The notes: generated by a model not told the origin, from the sequence alone. Positions 1 to 8,304 are shown, numbered from the stretch's first letter. The stretch is 64,000 nt of DNA from Paraburkholderia sp. BL21I4N1 (GCF_002973525.1 NZ_PVEN01000014.1:62001-126000), one strand, 5' to 3'. Made by a program: numbers and translations.

Positions 1-768
1 GTGCCGATCAATCCGGGCAATTCGGGCGGCCCGCTGTTCGACCTGAACGGCCGCGTGATCGCGATCAATTCGATGATCTATTCGAAGACGGGCGGTTATC
101 AGGGACTGTCGTTCGCGATTCCGATCGACGTGGCGCTCGACGTGAAGGATCAACTGCTCAAGACCGGCAAAGTCACGCGCGGACGGCTCGGGGTTGCGTT
201 GCAGGAAGTCAGCCAGGCGCTCGCGCGTTCGTTCGGACTGGCGCAACCGGATGGCGCGCTGATCAGCATGGTCGAGCCCGGCGGCCCCGGCGCGCAGGCG
301 GGACTGCTCGCCGGCGATGTCGTGCTCGGCGTGAATGGCGACGTGGTGGCGGATCCCGTCGATCTGCTCGACACCATCGCCAGGATGAAGCCGGGGCAGA
401 AGGCCGATCTTCTCGTCTGGCGCGCGGGCGCCCGGACGCGTGTTGAGGTTGCGGTGGGCGCGCTCGACAGCGGTGTTGCATCGAGCGGAAACCCGAAAGG
501 GCCGGCGCGCATCGGCTTGAGCTTGCGGCCGTTGAATGGACAGGAACAGCAGCAGTTCGGCGTCGACCGAGGCTTGCTGGTCGAACAGGCGAGCGGTCAG
601 GCGGCGCGCATCGGGTTGAAGCCGGGCGATATCGTGCTGTCGGTCAATGGCAAGCCCGTCGCGACCATCGACGCGTTGATCGCCGAAATCGGCGCGGCGC
701 ATGGCACGGTCGCGCTGCTCGTGCAGCGCGGCGGTTCGAGACTGTACCTTCCCATGGATCCGGATTAA
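1..768 (+). CDS. HtrA/DegP-like serine protease, C-terminal part (5' truncated by window edge)
   Basis: Periplasmic trypsin-fold protease of the HtrA/Deg family. The reading frame is open from base 1, so the GTG there is an internal codon and the signal peptide plus the catalytic His and Asp lie outside the window. The fragment opens with the active-site motif GNSGGPL (visible residues 6-12, catalytic Ser8), followed by the end of the protease domain and two PDZ domains (about residues 60-150 and 165-250). Two PDZ domains match DegP/DegQ rather than DegS. A small secreted-protein gene follows 12 bp downstream and is probably co-transcribed. The family is well recognised; assignment to a particular paralogue is not possible from the fragment. 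Confidence 0.9.
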   Translation: MPINPGNSGGPLFDLNGRVIAINSMIYSKTGGYQGLSFAIPIDVALDVKDQLLKTGKVTRGRLGVALQEVSQALARSFGLAQPDGALISMVEPGGPGAQAGLLAGDVVLGVNGDVVADPVDLLDTIARMKPGQKADLLVWRAGARTRVEVAVGALDSGVASSGNPKGPARIGLSLRPLNGQEQQQFGVDRGLLVEQASGQAARIGLKPGDIVLSVNGKPVATIDALIAEIGAAHGTVALLVQRGGSRLYLPMDPD

Positions 769-780
769 CCGGGAATCGTC

Positions 781-1248
781 ATGAAGCCTAATACCGGCGG
801 CAAGCTGTTTCGATGGACGGGCGCGATCGCTCTCGGATGCACGCTATTCTGGAGCACGCTGGCTGTGGCGCAGTCGCTCGACGTGCCGCAACCGTGGATC
901 GATTACGCGCAGCGCGTTGGCCGGCAGTTTCAGACATCGCTCGAAGCGAACGACGACGCGGCCAACCAGTTCCATCAGTTCCTCGAAGACCGCGTGCTGA
1001 ACGCGAAAGCCGATGCGCCACCACCCGCACTCGTGGTCCGCGCGTGGATCGGCGCGGATGGGGCGGTCACGAAGGTGCAGTTCGATTCGCTCGGCGATCC
1101 GCAGGCCGATGCGACCTTGCAGCAACTGTTGACCGTGCATCCGATTTCGGGGGCGCCGCCGGTGGACATGCGTCAACCGTTGAGAGTGCGCCTGCGGCTG
1201 ACGGCGAATCCCGACGCGGGGCAAGGGGCGCAAGGTGCCGGACGTTAG
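781..1248 (+). CDS. Small secreted protein with TonB C-terminal-like domain
   Basis: A 155-residue protein with a clear Sec signal peptide: positively charged N-terminus, hydrophobic stretch at about residues 13-28, and a likely cleavage after AVA near residue 30. The mature C-terminal half (about 80-140, LVVRAWIGADGAVTKVQF and following) has the alternating pattern of a TonB C-terminal-like fold, in which a beta strand is followed by a short helix and a final strand. There is no membrane anchor beyond the signal peptide and no proline-rich spacer, so it is not a classical TonB. It lies 12 bp after the HtrA-like protease, which suggests an envelope role in the same transcript. The function is inferred only from fold resemblance. 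Confidence 0.6.
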   Translation: MKPNTGGKLFRWTGAIALGCTLFWSTLAVAQSLDVPQPWIDYAQRVGRQFQTSLEANDDAANQFHQFLEDRVLNAKADAPPPALVVRAWIGADGAVTKVQFDSLGDPQADATLQQLLTVHPISGAPPVDMRQPLRVRLRLTANPDAGQGAQGAGR

Positions 1249-1261
1249 GGCTTGTTACGTG

Positions 1262-2740
1262 TCAACTTTCCGGCGATTCGCGTCGCGGTTGCGTGACGGG
1301 CGCAACCGATTCTTCCGCTAGCCGACGCGCGTCCCTGAGCGCGTTGCTGATCTCGTCCAGCAGCTTGTCGCGGCTCGCGTCGCTCTGCTGCCTCAGCGCG
1401 AACGACGGATGCCACGTCGCAATGGCCCAGGCGCCCGCCGCTTCAAACGGTGCGCCGGTGTAGTCCTTCAAGCTGACTTTTCGTTGCAGCAACGCGTTGA
1501 GCGCGGTGGCGCCGAGCGCGACGATCACGACCGGGCGCACCGTCCGCAATTCCCGCTCGAGCCAATACGCACAGGCTGCGATTTCCTGCTGCCCGGGTGT
1601 TTTGTGCAATCTGCGTTTGCCGCGTGGTTCCCACTTGAAATGTTTGACCGCGTTGGTCAGATAAAGCTGCGCGCGCAACAAACCCGCACGCGCGATCGCA
1701 ATGTCGAGTAGCTGCCCCGCCGGTCCGACGAACGGCTGTCCGGCCAGATCTTCCTGATCGCCGGGCTGCTCGCCGATCAGCATGATTCGTGCGTCGCCCG
1801 GCCCTGAACCGCCGACCGCCTGCGTTGCGTGGCGCCATAGTTCGCAACGCCGGCAACCATCGAGCGATGACGGTGGAACCCGAACCGGTTGCGCGAACTC
1901 CGCTTCAACCGGAATCGATTTGCCGCCGAGCGCGCCGACGCCACCGGCTTGCGCCACGCGCTGTGCGCCACTTTTCGCTTCGCTGATCATGGCGGGTATC
2001 AGATGACCTTCCGGCAAGCCCTTCCAGAAACGCACCGGCATGTGCTGTTCGAGTGCCGCTTCGTTCAGCCGCGCCGGATTGAACGTGCTGCGGTAGTAGG
2101 CCAGCCAAAGTGCTTCGGCGTCGTCCACCGTCTTGCCGCGATGCTCGCCCGGCAACGCGCGCCGCTGTTCCAGATGCAGTTCGCTGCCGTCCCAGAACGC
2201 GGCGCCGCGAGGTGTCGCGATCATCCATGTCGAGCGGCCCATGCGTTGGGCAAAATGGTCGGCGGCCCAGCCGAGCACGTCATGGTCCGGGTCGTACCAC
2301 GCGATGTACTCGGGCGAGTGCGCCGCCGCCGTCTGCTTGCGAAACCGCACGTAGGCGATCATGTCGTGCTTCGCGCGACGCACGCTTTTTGCCATGCGAG
2401 TGAGCCGTGCGCCATCCACGTCGGCCGGCGATGCGACCGTGCGGTCGCCTTGTTGCCAACGCCACAACACTTTGTACAAAAACGCCCAGCGCTGCGGATC
2501 GCGAAACAGCGCGGCGTCTCGCAACAGTGCCGCCAATTCCTTCGAGACCTGTACGCCGCGCGCGGGCGATGGCGCGATGTCAGTCACCTCAAGGCAATCG
2601 AACAACGCCTGGGTTTGCGGCGACTCGGGCGCCTGTTTGACGCGCCATTCGATCGTCTCCGGCGCGAGGCCTCGACTCAACGCGTCGAGGGACGCCGCGC
2701 GCCACGCGGCAAAGTGGTCGTCGATCAGAACGGCTTGCAT
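1262..2740 (-). CDS. UdgX-type uracil-DNA binding protein fused to an N-terminal DUF4130-like domain
   Basis: A 492-residue fusion. Residues about 1-270 match the DUF4130-type domain that accompanies DNA-repair radical SAM proteins. Residues about 285-465 are a family 4-like uracil-DNA glycosylase with GEQPGDQED (323-331) and N-terminal cysteines (C296, C299) of the iron-sulfur site. The sequence KRRLHK at 375-380 is the loop diagnostic of UdgX, in which the histidine (here H379) forms a covalent link to the abasic sugar after uracil excision. The gene starts 9 bp after the radical SAM gene stop, so the two form one operon behind a LexA box. It is likely a DNA-damage-inducible repair protein that marks or traps uracil lesions. 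The role of the N-terminal domain is not known. Confidence 0.88.
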   Translation of the reverse strand: MQAVLIDDHFAAWRAASLDALSRGLAPETIEWRVKQAPESPQTQALFDCLEVTDIAPSPARGVQVSKELAALLRDAALFRDPQRWAFLYKVLWRWQQGDRTVASPADVDGARLTRMAKSVRRAKHDMIAYVRFRKQTAAAHSPEYIAWYDPDHDVLGWAADHFAQRMGRSTWMIATPRGAAFWDGSELHLEQRRALPGEHRGKTVDDAEALWLAYYRSTFNPARLNEAALEQHMPVRFWKGLPEGHLIPAMISEAKSGAQRVAQAGGVGALGGKSIPVEAEFAQPVRVPPSSLDGCRRCELWRHATQAVGGSGPGDARIMLIGEQPGDQEDLAGQPFVGPAGQLLDIAIARAGLLRAQLYLTNAVKHFKWEPRGKRRLHKTPGQQEIAACAYWLERELRTVRPVVIVALGATALNALLQRKVSLKDYTGAPFEAAGAWAIATWHPSFALRQQSDASRDKLLDEISNALRDARRLAEESVAPVTQPRRESPES

Positions 2741-2749
2741 GACGCCGGA

Positions 2750-3961
2750 TCAAAGCAGCGCGAGTTGAACCGGCGGCGCGGTCAAGGCCCGGCGCAATTG
2801 CGCGGACGACGCGTCGTGCATGGCCGCTCGATAGTCGTGCGTTACGACAAACGGCTGGATCTTCCGCAGCGGACAGCGCAAGCGCACGAGGTCTTCATAG
2901 CGCACACGCCGCGAGCGCCGCAATTCGACCAGCCGTTTCGCGGTGCGTAGCCCGATGCCCGGCACGCGCGCGATCATGCGCAGCGGCGCACGGTTCAGAT
3001 CGACGGGAAATTGTTCGCGATGGGCGAGCGCCCACGCGAGCTTGGGATCGATTTCGAGCGACAGATTGCCCGGCTGTTCGAACAGTTCGTCGACGCTGAA
3101 GCCATAGGCTCGCAACAGAAAATCGGCCTGATAAAGCCGATGTTCGCGCAGCAGCGGCGGTGCCTGGGCGGGCAGCGCGGAAGGGCTATCGGGAATTGGG
3201 CTGAAAGCCGAGTAATACACGCGCTTGAGCTTGTAGGCGCTGTAGAGCGTGCTGGAGGTTTGAAGAATCGTGCTGTCGTTCGTCTGATCGGCGCCGACGA
3301 TCATCTGCGTGCTTTGGCCTGCGGGCGTGAAGCTGGGCGCGCCGGTTTCGCCGTGGGCTTCTTCCTGCGCGAGACGGATCGACCCCATGGCGAGCTTGAT
3401 GGTGCGGACGTTCTTTTCCGGCGCGAGGCGCGCGAGGCCGGCGTCGGTCGGTAGTTCGATGTTCACGCTCAAACGGTCGGCGTAACGCCCGGCCTGGGCA
3501 ATCAGTTGCGGGTCGGCGTCTGGAATCGTCTTCAGATGAATGTAGCCGCGAAACCGATGGTCCTCGCGCAACGACTGCGCGACGCGTACAAGCTGCTCCA
3601 TGGTGTAGTTCGCCGACCGGATGATGCCGGAGCTGAGGAACAGCCCGTCGATGTAATTGCGCCGATAAAAATCCAGCGTAAGCGTGACGACCTGCTCGGG
3701 CGTGAAGCGTGCGCGCGGCACATTGCTCGACCGCCGGTTGACGCAGTATTGGCAGTCGTACAGACAGAAGTTGGTGAGCAGGATTTTCAGCAGCGAGACG
3801 CAGCGCCCGTCTGGCGTAAAACTATGGCAAATGCCGGCGCCGGTGCTGGCGCCCAGACCGTCCACCCCGCGAGAGCCGCGTTTGGGCGCGCCGCTGCTCG
3901 CGCACGAGGCGTCGTATTTTGCCGCGTCAGCCAATATCTCCAGCTTTTTAAGCAATTCCAC
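2750..3961 (-). CDS. Putative DNA modification/repair radical SAM protein (UdgX-linked family)
   Basis: A 403-residue radical SAM enzyme with the cluster motif CLYDCQYC (C66, C70, C73) and, near the C-terminus, a helix-hairpin-helix DNA-binding segment around VPGIGLRTAKRLVELR. This matches the radical SAM family that is consistently linked to UDG-like genes. The frame is open to 4102, but I place the start at the GTG at 3961. From there the protein begins with MELLKKLEILADAAKYD, the conserved family N-terminus, and the longer version would translate through a LexA operator. First gene of the operon with the UdgX fusion. The family reaction is uncharacterised; a role in DNA lesion processing is inferred from the HhH motif, the partner and the SOS box. 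Confidence 0.88.
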   Translation of the reverse strand: MELLKKLEILADAAKYDASCASSGAPKRGSRGVDGLGASTGAGICHSFTPDGRCVSLLKILLTNFCLYDCQYCVNRRSSNVPRARFTPEQVVTLTLDFYRRNYIDGLFLSSGIIRSANYTMEQLVRVAQSLREDHRFRGYIHLKTIPDADPQLIAQAGRYADRLSVNIELPTDAGLARLAPEKNVRTIKLAMGSIRLAQEEAHGETGAPSFTPAGQSTQMIVGADQTNDSTILQTSSTLYSAYKLKRVYYSAFSPIPDSPSALPAQAPPLLREHRLYQADFLLRAYGFSVDELFEQPGNLSLEIDPKLAWALAHREQFPVDLNRAPLRMIARVPGIGLRTAKRLVELRRSRRVRYEDLVRLRCPLRKIQPFVVTHDYRAAMHDASSAQLRRALTAPPVQLALL

Positions 3962-3972
3962 GTTGCCGCCAA

Positions 3973-3992
3973 TACTGTATGAATGTACAGTA
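3973..3992 (-). promoter_or_regulatory. LexA (SOS) operator upstream of the radical SAM-UdgX operon
   Basis: The 20-bp palindrome TACTGTATGAATGTACAGTA contains CTGT-N8-ACAG with symmetric TA/TA flanks and matches the enterobacterial and betaproteobacterial LexA consensus. Its near edge is 11 bp upstream of the chosen GTG start, so LexA would sit on or just after the core promoter. This predicts induction of both repair genes by DNA damage. Confidence 0.85.
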
Positions 3993-4145
3993 TTGTACGT
4001 AAGAGGCTCAGTTGCGCAAGCGGTTTCTGGCAGTTTCTGGCGGTCTCGAAAGCGCGAGCGGCGAGCTTGATCGGCGGCTCGCGTCCAGGCACACTCAATC
4101 AACGGAGATTTATCGTCATGCCGGCTTCACCCGGTCAGGAGCACC

Positions 4146-4748
4146 ATGCCTGAACAATTCTGGCTGCCCGGGCTCGAGGCGCCGCCCACACCGACAGACG
4201 GTCTGTTTTTCGCTGTTTTCCCCGATACCCAGACGGCCACCGGTATCGCGAAGTTCGCGCAACAGCTTTGTGTTGCAGCGCGCGTGCGCAGCAAGCCGCT
4301 GGCGGCGGGGCGTTTGCATGTCACCTTGCAGCACCTCGGCAATTTCGCGGGCGGTCTGCCGCAGGCGCGCGTCGACGCGGCGATGCAGGCGGCGGCCGCC
4401 ATTCGCATGGAGCCGTTTACCGTCGAGTTCGATTCGGTGGTCAGCTTCGCGGCGCGGCCCCGGGCGGGGCCGCTGGTGCTGGGCGGCGGCGAGGGCGTGG
4501 CCGGTTTGCATGCGCTTCACGAGGCACTCCTGGCGGCGCTGCTCGACGCGGGTGGCGGGGCGGCTGCGGTATCTCCGGCGGTGTCCTATACGCCCCACGT
4601 CACGCTGGCCTATGGCATGCCCTGGGCAGCGACACGTGCCATTGAACCCGTCAGCTGGAACGTCCGCGAGTTTGCGCTGATGCACAGTTTGCTGGGGCGT
4701 ACCCGGCATGTCGCGCTCGCACGCTGGCGGCTGGCCGGCGCTGCTTGA
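4146..4748 (+). CDS. thpR: RNA 2',3'-cyclic phosphodiesterase (2'-5' RNA ligase family)
   Basis: A 200-residue member of the 2H phosphoesterase superfamily. Both signature tetrapeptides are present: HVTL in HVTLQHLG (about residue 58) and HVTL in HVTLAYG (about residue 150). These supply the two catalytic histidines that open 2',3'-cyclic phosphates. The N-terminal FFAVFPD strand is typical. Length fits the bacterial enzymes (about 175-200). The gene is divergent from the SOS-controlled repair operon, with about 185 bp between starts. The biological substrate of bacterial ThpR is unsettled. Confidence 0.88.
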   Translation: MPEQFWLPGLEAPPTPTDGLFFAVFPDTQTATGIAKFAQQLCVAARVRSKPLAAGRLHVTLQHLGNFAGGLPQARVDAAMQAAAAIRMEPFTVEFDSVVSFAARPRAGPLVLGGGEGVAGLHALHEALLAALLDAGGGAAAVSPAVSYTPHVTLAYGMPWAATRAIEPVSWNVREFALMHSLLGRTRHVALARWRLAGAA

Positions 4749-4908
4749 CGGTGGCTTGAGCGCCGCCGCGAACCCGGCGGCCTGACCGATACCGCCCTGC
4801 GTCTGAAATACACAGAATCTGAAGACCAGGGGATTTCGTCGGTTCGCGAGCCGAAACCGTCGCGTGCTCCCTGATAGAATGCTCGGGCCGCAACGTAGTG
4901 GATTTCAG

Positions 4909-5310
4909 ATGAAATTGCTTGACGCGCTAGTCGAACAGCGTATTGCCGCCGCAGCCGCGCGCGGCGAGTTCGATGCTTTGCCGGGCGCAGGCGCGCCGCT
5001 GCCGCTCGGGGACGATGCACTGGTCCCGGAGGAGGTGCGCGTCGCCAACCGGATTCTGAAAAACGCGGGCTTCGTGCCGCCCGCTGTCGAACAGTTGCGC
5101 GCGTTGCGCGACCTGCAAACGGAGTTGAATGCCGTGAGCGACCCAGCTACCCGTTGCCGTCTGCAGGCGCGCATGCTGGCGCTCGACATGGCGCTCGAGT
5201 CGCTGCGCGGCGGTCCGCTGGTGCTGCCGCGGGAATACTGCCGGCGTATCGCTGAGCGTTTGTCGGAGCGCGCCGGTAATCTCAACGCGGCCGAGGCGGG
5301 TTCGCGGTGA
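4909..5310 (+). CDS. DUF1992 (DnaJ-C28-like) domain protein
   Basis: A 133-residue soluble protein. The N-terminal segment MKLLDALVEQRIAAAAARGE, followed by a glycine/proline-rich turn (LPGAGAPLPL) and the PEEVRVANRILKNAGF block, is characteristic of DUF1992 proteins. No catalytic motif is apparent. The frame is open from 4864, but the ATG at 4909 gives the conserved N-terminus. The stop overlaps the GTG start of tadA by 4 bp (GTGA), so the two are translationally coupled. Function unknown. Confidence 0.8.
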   Translation: MKLLDALVEQRIAAAAARGEFDALPGAGAPLPLGDDALVPEEVRVANRILKNAGFVPPAVEQLRALRDLQTELNAVSDPATRCRLQARMLALDMALESLRGGPLVLPREYCRRIAERLSERAGNLNAAEAGSR

Positions 5311-5951
5311 GCGGGCCGCTTACCGTTTGCGTTGCATCATCCGCTTCGGAATCGCTCGAATTGGCGGCGGCGAATAGCGTCGCGCCGTCTGCCGAGGCCT
5401 TGGCCGTGTCGACTCCCGCCGTCTCCGAACGCGATCGCCGCTTCATGGCGCTCGCCCAGGCCGCCGCCGAACAGGCGCGCGCAGCCGGCGAAGTGCCGGT
5501 CGGCGCCGTGCTCGTGCGCGGCGACGAGGTTATCGCCACGGGTTTCAATCATCCGATCGGCGCGCACGATCCGTCGGCCCATGCCGAAATGGTCGCGTTG
5601 CGCGCCGCTGCGCTGGCCGTCGAGAACTACCGTCTGCCGGGCTGCGAGCTCTACGTCACCCTCGAACCTTGTCTGATGTGCGCGGGCGCAATCATGCATG
5701 CACGCATCGCCCGCGTCGTATTCGGCGCGCGCGATCCGAAAACCGGCGCGTGCGGCAGTGTCGTCGACGCGTTCGCGAATCCGCAATTGAATCATCACAC
5801 GTCGGTGACCGGCGGCGTGCTCGAAACCGAATGCGGCGCCGCGCTCAAATCGTTCTTCGCCGATCGGCGGCGCGCCAGCCGGGAAGCGCGTGCGGCGGCG
5901 CGAGCCGAGGCCGGCGAAACCGACACGCCAGGCTCTGCCGAGCCGCTCTAA
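5307..5951 (+). CDS. tadA: tRNA-specific adenosine(34) deaminase
   Basis: Zinc-dependent deaminase that converts A34 to inosine in tRNA-Arg(ACG). The HAE motif (H92, E94) and PCLMC (P121, C122, C125) give the zinc ligands and the catalytic glutamate. The core EVPVGAVLV and the NHPIGAHDPSAHAE segment are typical of TadA. The GTG at 5307 overlaps the preceding stop. It gives about 40 residues before the deaminase domain, an unusually long and low-complexity leader compared with E. coli TadA, so a somewhat later start cannot be excluded. The C-terminal tail is Ala/Arg-rich. The enzyme is normally essential. Confidence 0.92.
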   Translation: MSGPLTVCVASSASESLELAAANSVAPSAEALAVSTPAVSERDRRFMALAQAAAEQARAAGEVPVGAVLVRGDEVIATGFNHPIGAHDPSAHAEMVALRAAALAVENYRLPGCELYVTLEPCLMCAGAIMHARIARVVFGARDPKTGACGSVVDAFANPQLNHHTSVTGGVLETECGAALKSFFADRRRASREARAAARAEAGETDTPGSAEPL

Positions 5952-5979
5952 ACACAACAACATCGAACGGACTTCGCTC

Positions 5980-6906
5980 ATGACCGTCCATCGCACTATC
6001 GAACTGATCGCGCCGTCCGGCTATCCCCATGATCCGGAAGCGGTGCATCGCGCGTTGCAGCGCTTTCATGCGCAAGGGCATCGCGTCGAAGGCGTGGAGG
6101 CGACGAAGCGTCGTTATCAGCGCTTTGCCGGCACGGACGGCGAGCGCGCGGCCGATCTGAACCGGCTCGCCGACCCGGCGCGCGCGCTGCCCGACATCGT
6201 GCTGGCGGTGCGTGGCGGCTACGGCGCGGCGCGGATCCTGCACGGTCTCGACTACGAAGGGCTGCAGCGGCGGCTGACCGATCAGCCGGTGGCGCTGGTG
6301 GGGCATAGCGATTTCACCGCGATCCAGCTTGCGTTGCTGGCGCGCGCCGGCGTCAAAAGCTTCGGTGGCCCGATGATCACAAGCGATTTCGGCGCCGAGG
6401 AACTCAGCGAATTCACCATGCAGCACTTCTGGTCGGCGCTCACCAAGCCGACCATGACCGTAACCAGCGCTACGCCGCAGGCACACGCCGTCAACGTCTC
6501 GGGCATGCTGTGGGGCGGCAATCTGGCGGTGCTGACGTCGCTGATCGGCACGCCCTACATGCCGCCGGTGCAGGGTGGCATCCTGTTTCTGGAAGACGTG
6601 AACGAGCAGCCGTTCCGCGTCGAGCGGATGATTTATCAACTGCACCTGTCGGGCATTCTCGCGCAGCAGCAGGCGCTCGTGCTGGGCGACTTTTCCGGCG
6701 GCAAGGCATACGACTACGACAACGGTTACGACCTGCACGCCATGATCGAGCAGGTGCGTTCGGTGATCGGCATTCCGGTCGTTACCGGGCTGCAATTCGG
6801 GCATGTCCGCAATATGTTGACGCTGCCGGTGGGTGCGGACGCCCACCTCGTCGCGGACGTGCACGGCTTCAAACTGAACTTGTCGGGGTATCCCACGTTG
6901 GCCTGA
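5980..6906 (+). CDS. ldcA: LD-carboxypeptidase (muramoyltetrapeptide carboxypeptidase, peptidase S66)
   Basis: Cytoplasmic serine peptidase of murein recycling that removes the terminal D-Ala from tetrapeptides. The nucleophile lies in VGHSDFTAI (S110). The partner glutamate is in FLEDVNEQPFRVERM, and the catalytic histidine is in GLQFGHVRN near the C-terminus. Length 308 matches the family (about 300-310). The ATG at 5980 is chosen because upstream codons overlap tadA. It lies 28 bp after tadA and is probably the last gene of the thpR-DUF1992-tadA-ldcA group, closed by the hairpin terminator at 6931. Confidence 0.92.
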   Translation: MTVHRTIELIAPSGYPHDPEAVHRALQRFHAQGHRVEGVEATKRRYQRFAGTDGERAADLNRLADPARALPDIVLAVRGGYGAARILHGLDYEGLQRRLTDQPVALVGHSDFTAIQLALLARAGVKSFGGPMITSDFGAEELSEFTMQHFWSALTKPTMTVTSATPQAHAVNVSGMLWGGNLAVLTSLIGTPYMPPVQGGILFLEDVNEQPFRVERMIYQLHLSGILAQQQALVLGDFSGGKAYDYDNGYDLHAMIEQVRSVIGIPVVTGLQFGHVRNMLTLPVGADAHLVADVHGFKLNLSGYPTLA

Positions 6907-6930
6907 AGGTGAGGTGGCGTGGGGCAGGGG

Positions 6931-6956
6931 AGCGGGCGTTGCGCCCGCTTTAATTT
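6931..6956 (+). terminator. Rho-independent terminator after ldcA
   Basis: Stem AGCGGGCG / CGCCCGCT with a 3-base loop, followed by a T-rich tract (TTTAATTT). Confidence 0.75.
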
Positions 6957-7028
6957 GGTCACTCAACGCAACTAACGGTCTTGTTTTTCGACGTCCGGGC
7001 AAACAGACAAAGCGTGAAGGTCCTCCGA

Positions 7029-7042
7029 TTTTGTTGACAAAA
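7029..7042. promoter_or_regulatory. Palindromic operator candidate, distal GntR site
   Basis: TTTTGTTGACAAAA is a palindrome with 6-bp arms around a TG centre. Its core TTGTTGACAA is nearly identical to the site overlapping the -35 box of the GntR gene 140 bp downstream, so it is probably a second operator for the same regulator. Confidence 0.5.
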
Positions 7043-7170
7043 ACAGCCACCAATAGACAACCTTCCATCCACCTATTTAAACTGATACTGAAGCTGTTCG
7101 GGCCTTGCAGCCGTACGCGCTGTCTTGCAGCCCAGCACCCTCCTCACGATTGTCGATATTCAAGATAAAA

Positions 7171-7202
7171 ATTGTTGACAATCGTTATGTCCATCCTATG
7201 AT
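7171..7202 (+). promoter_or_regulatory. Promoter with overlapping GntR operator for the GntR regulator gene
   Basis: TTGACA (7175-7180), a 16-bp spacer and TATGAT (7197-7202) form a near-consensus sigma-70 promoter 25 bp upstream of the GntR start. The -35 box lies inside the palindrome ATTGTTGACAAT (7171-7182). This arrangement fits autorepression: a GntR dimer on the palindrome would block RNA polymerase. Confidence 0.65.
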
Positions 7203-7226
7203 GACCAACATACCGAGACGCACATC

Positions 7227-7967
7227 ATGTCCGACACAGAATCCGCGGCCGTCAACAGTTCGAAGCCTGACGCGATCGCCGAGCGCATCCGCGCCGCGAT
7301 CCTCGAGCATCGGCTAGCGCCGGGCGCGAAGCTGACCGAAGCCCAGTTGTGCGAAGTATTCGGCGTGAAGCGTGGCCCGATCCGGCAAGCGCTCGCGCAG
7401 TTGGCGACCGATCATCTCGTCGATCTCGAACCCAATCGCGGGGCGTTCGTCGCGAGTCCGTCGCTGCAGGAAGTGCATGAAGTGTTCGAGATGCGCCGCA
7501 TCATCGAACTGGCGGTGGTGGAAAAGATTTGCAACGGTCACGGCATGCGGCGCCTGAAGAACATCGGCAGCATGATCGGCCGTGAACGCAAAGCGTTCGA
7601 AACCCGTGATTTTCCGGCGTGGATCCGTCTGTCGGGCGAGTTTCATACCGAGTTGGCCGGCCTCACCGGCAACGCGGTGTTGTGCGATTGTCTGAACGGT
7701 CTGGTGGCGCGTTCCACGCTGATTTCGGCGTTGTACGAGTCGCTCGGACGCAGCCCGTGCTCGTTCGAAGACCACGAAGCGATTCTCGCCGCGCTCGACG
7801 CCGGCGATGCCAAAGAGGCGGCGGCCCTGATGTCGCGCCATTTGCAAAGCGTCGAGTTGAAGATGTTGGAGCGCCCCGCACGCGGCGCGGCCGATCTGCA
7901 TGAAGTGTTCGGCGCGCTCGACAGCGCATCGAAAGAATCATCGAAGAGCAAGTCCGCGCCAGGCTGA
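7227..7967 (+). CDS. GntR-family regulator with FCD ligand domain (FadR subfamily)
   Basis: A 246-residue one-component regulator. The N-terminal winged helix-turn-helix spans about residues 15-80, with LTEAQLCEVFGVKRGPIRQAL as recognition region. The C-terminal all-helical FCD domain spans about 90-220 and has the usual metal-binding histidine pattern (EFHTELAG, EDHEAIL, SRHLQS). It precedes an NCS1 permease, a racemase and the ureide genes, so a purine-breakdown intermediate is a plausible ligand. Its own promoter carries a palindrome that is likely its operator. Ligand and targets are inferred. Confidence 0.85.
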   Translation: MSDTESAAVNSSKPDAIAERIRAAILEHRLAPGAKLTEAQLCEVFGVKRGPIRQALAQLATDHLVDLEPNRGAFVASPSLQEVHEVFEMRRIIELAVVEKICNGHGMRRLKNIGSMIGRERKAFETRDFPAWIRLSGEFHTELAGLTGNAVLCDCLNGLVARSTLISALYESLGRSPCSFEDHEAILAALDAGDAKEAAALMSRHLQSVELKMLERPARGAADLHEVFGALDSASKESSKSKSAPG

Positions 7968-8304
7968 GGCAGGCGGCCGGTGCGCGCCCGTTCGTGGTGC
8001 GCGCCGCACTGAATTGAACTGAACCGAATCAGGTGTTGCAAGGCGGCTCGTCGTGAGCGCTGCCGGCTTGCGCACGCGTGTCCGTCGCCGGGAGACGGAA
8101 CTCGAGCAGCGACGCAGCGTCGGCCATCCACGGTGGCGGGCGAGGCGATAACCACAAGTACGTCGGTACGGAGACATCCGCGACGCGGTCAGGCCGACGG
8201 CATCCGCGTCTTCGCTCCCGAGTGAGCGTGACGCGCGCGGTTGGCATGGTCGATGCAACGTCCTTCGATTCGCTTTTCGACGGTCCCTATCCCAAGGAGG
8301 AATC
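7968..8304 (+). other. Long leader/intergenic region before the NCS1 permease
   Basis: No coding potential is convincing in these 337 bases. Two adjacent GC-rich hairpins are visible: GACGCGG/CCGCGTC (8182-8188 with 8204-8210) and CGCTC/GAGCG (8213-8217 with 8224-8228). A strong ribosome binding site AAGGAGG (8294-8300) then precedes the ATG at 8305. The region could be a structured mRNA leader, but I could not assign it to a known riboswitch class. Confidence 0.3.

Noticed and set aside
3962..4102. The upstream extension of the radical SAM gene to 4102
   Set aside because: It would translate through a perfect LexA operator, and the family N-terminus begins at the GTG at 3961.
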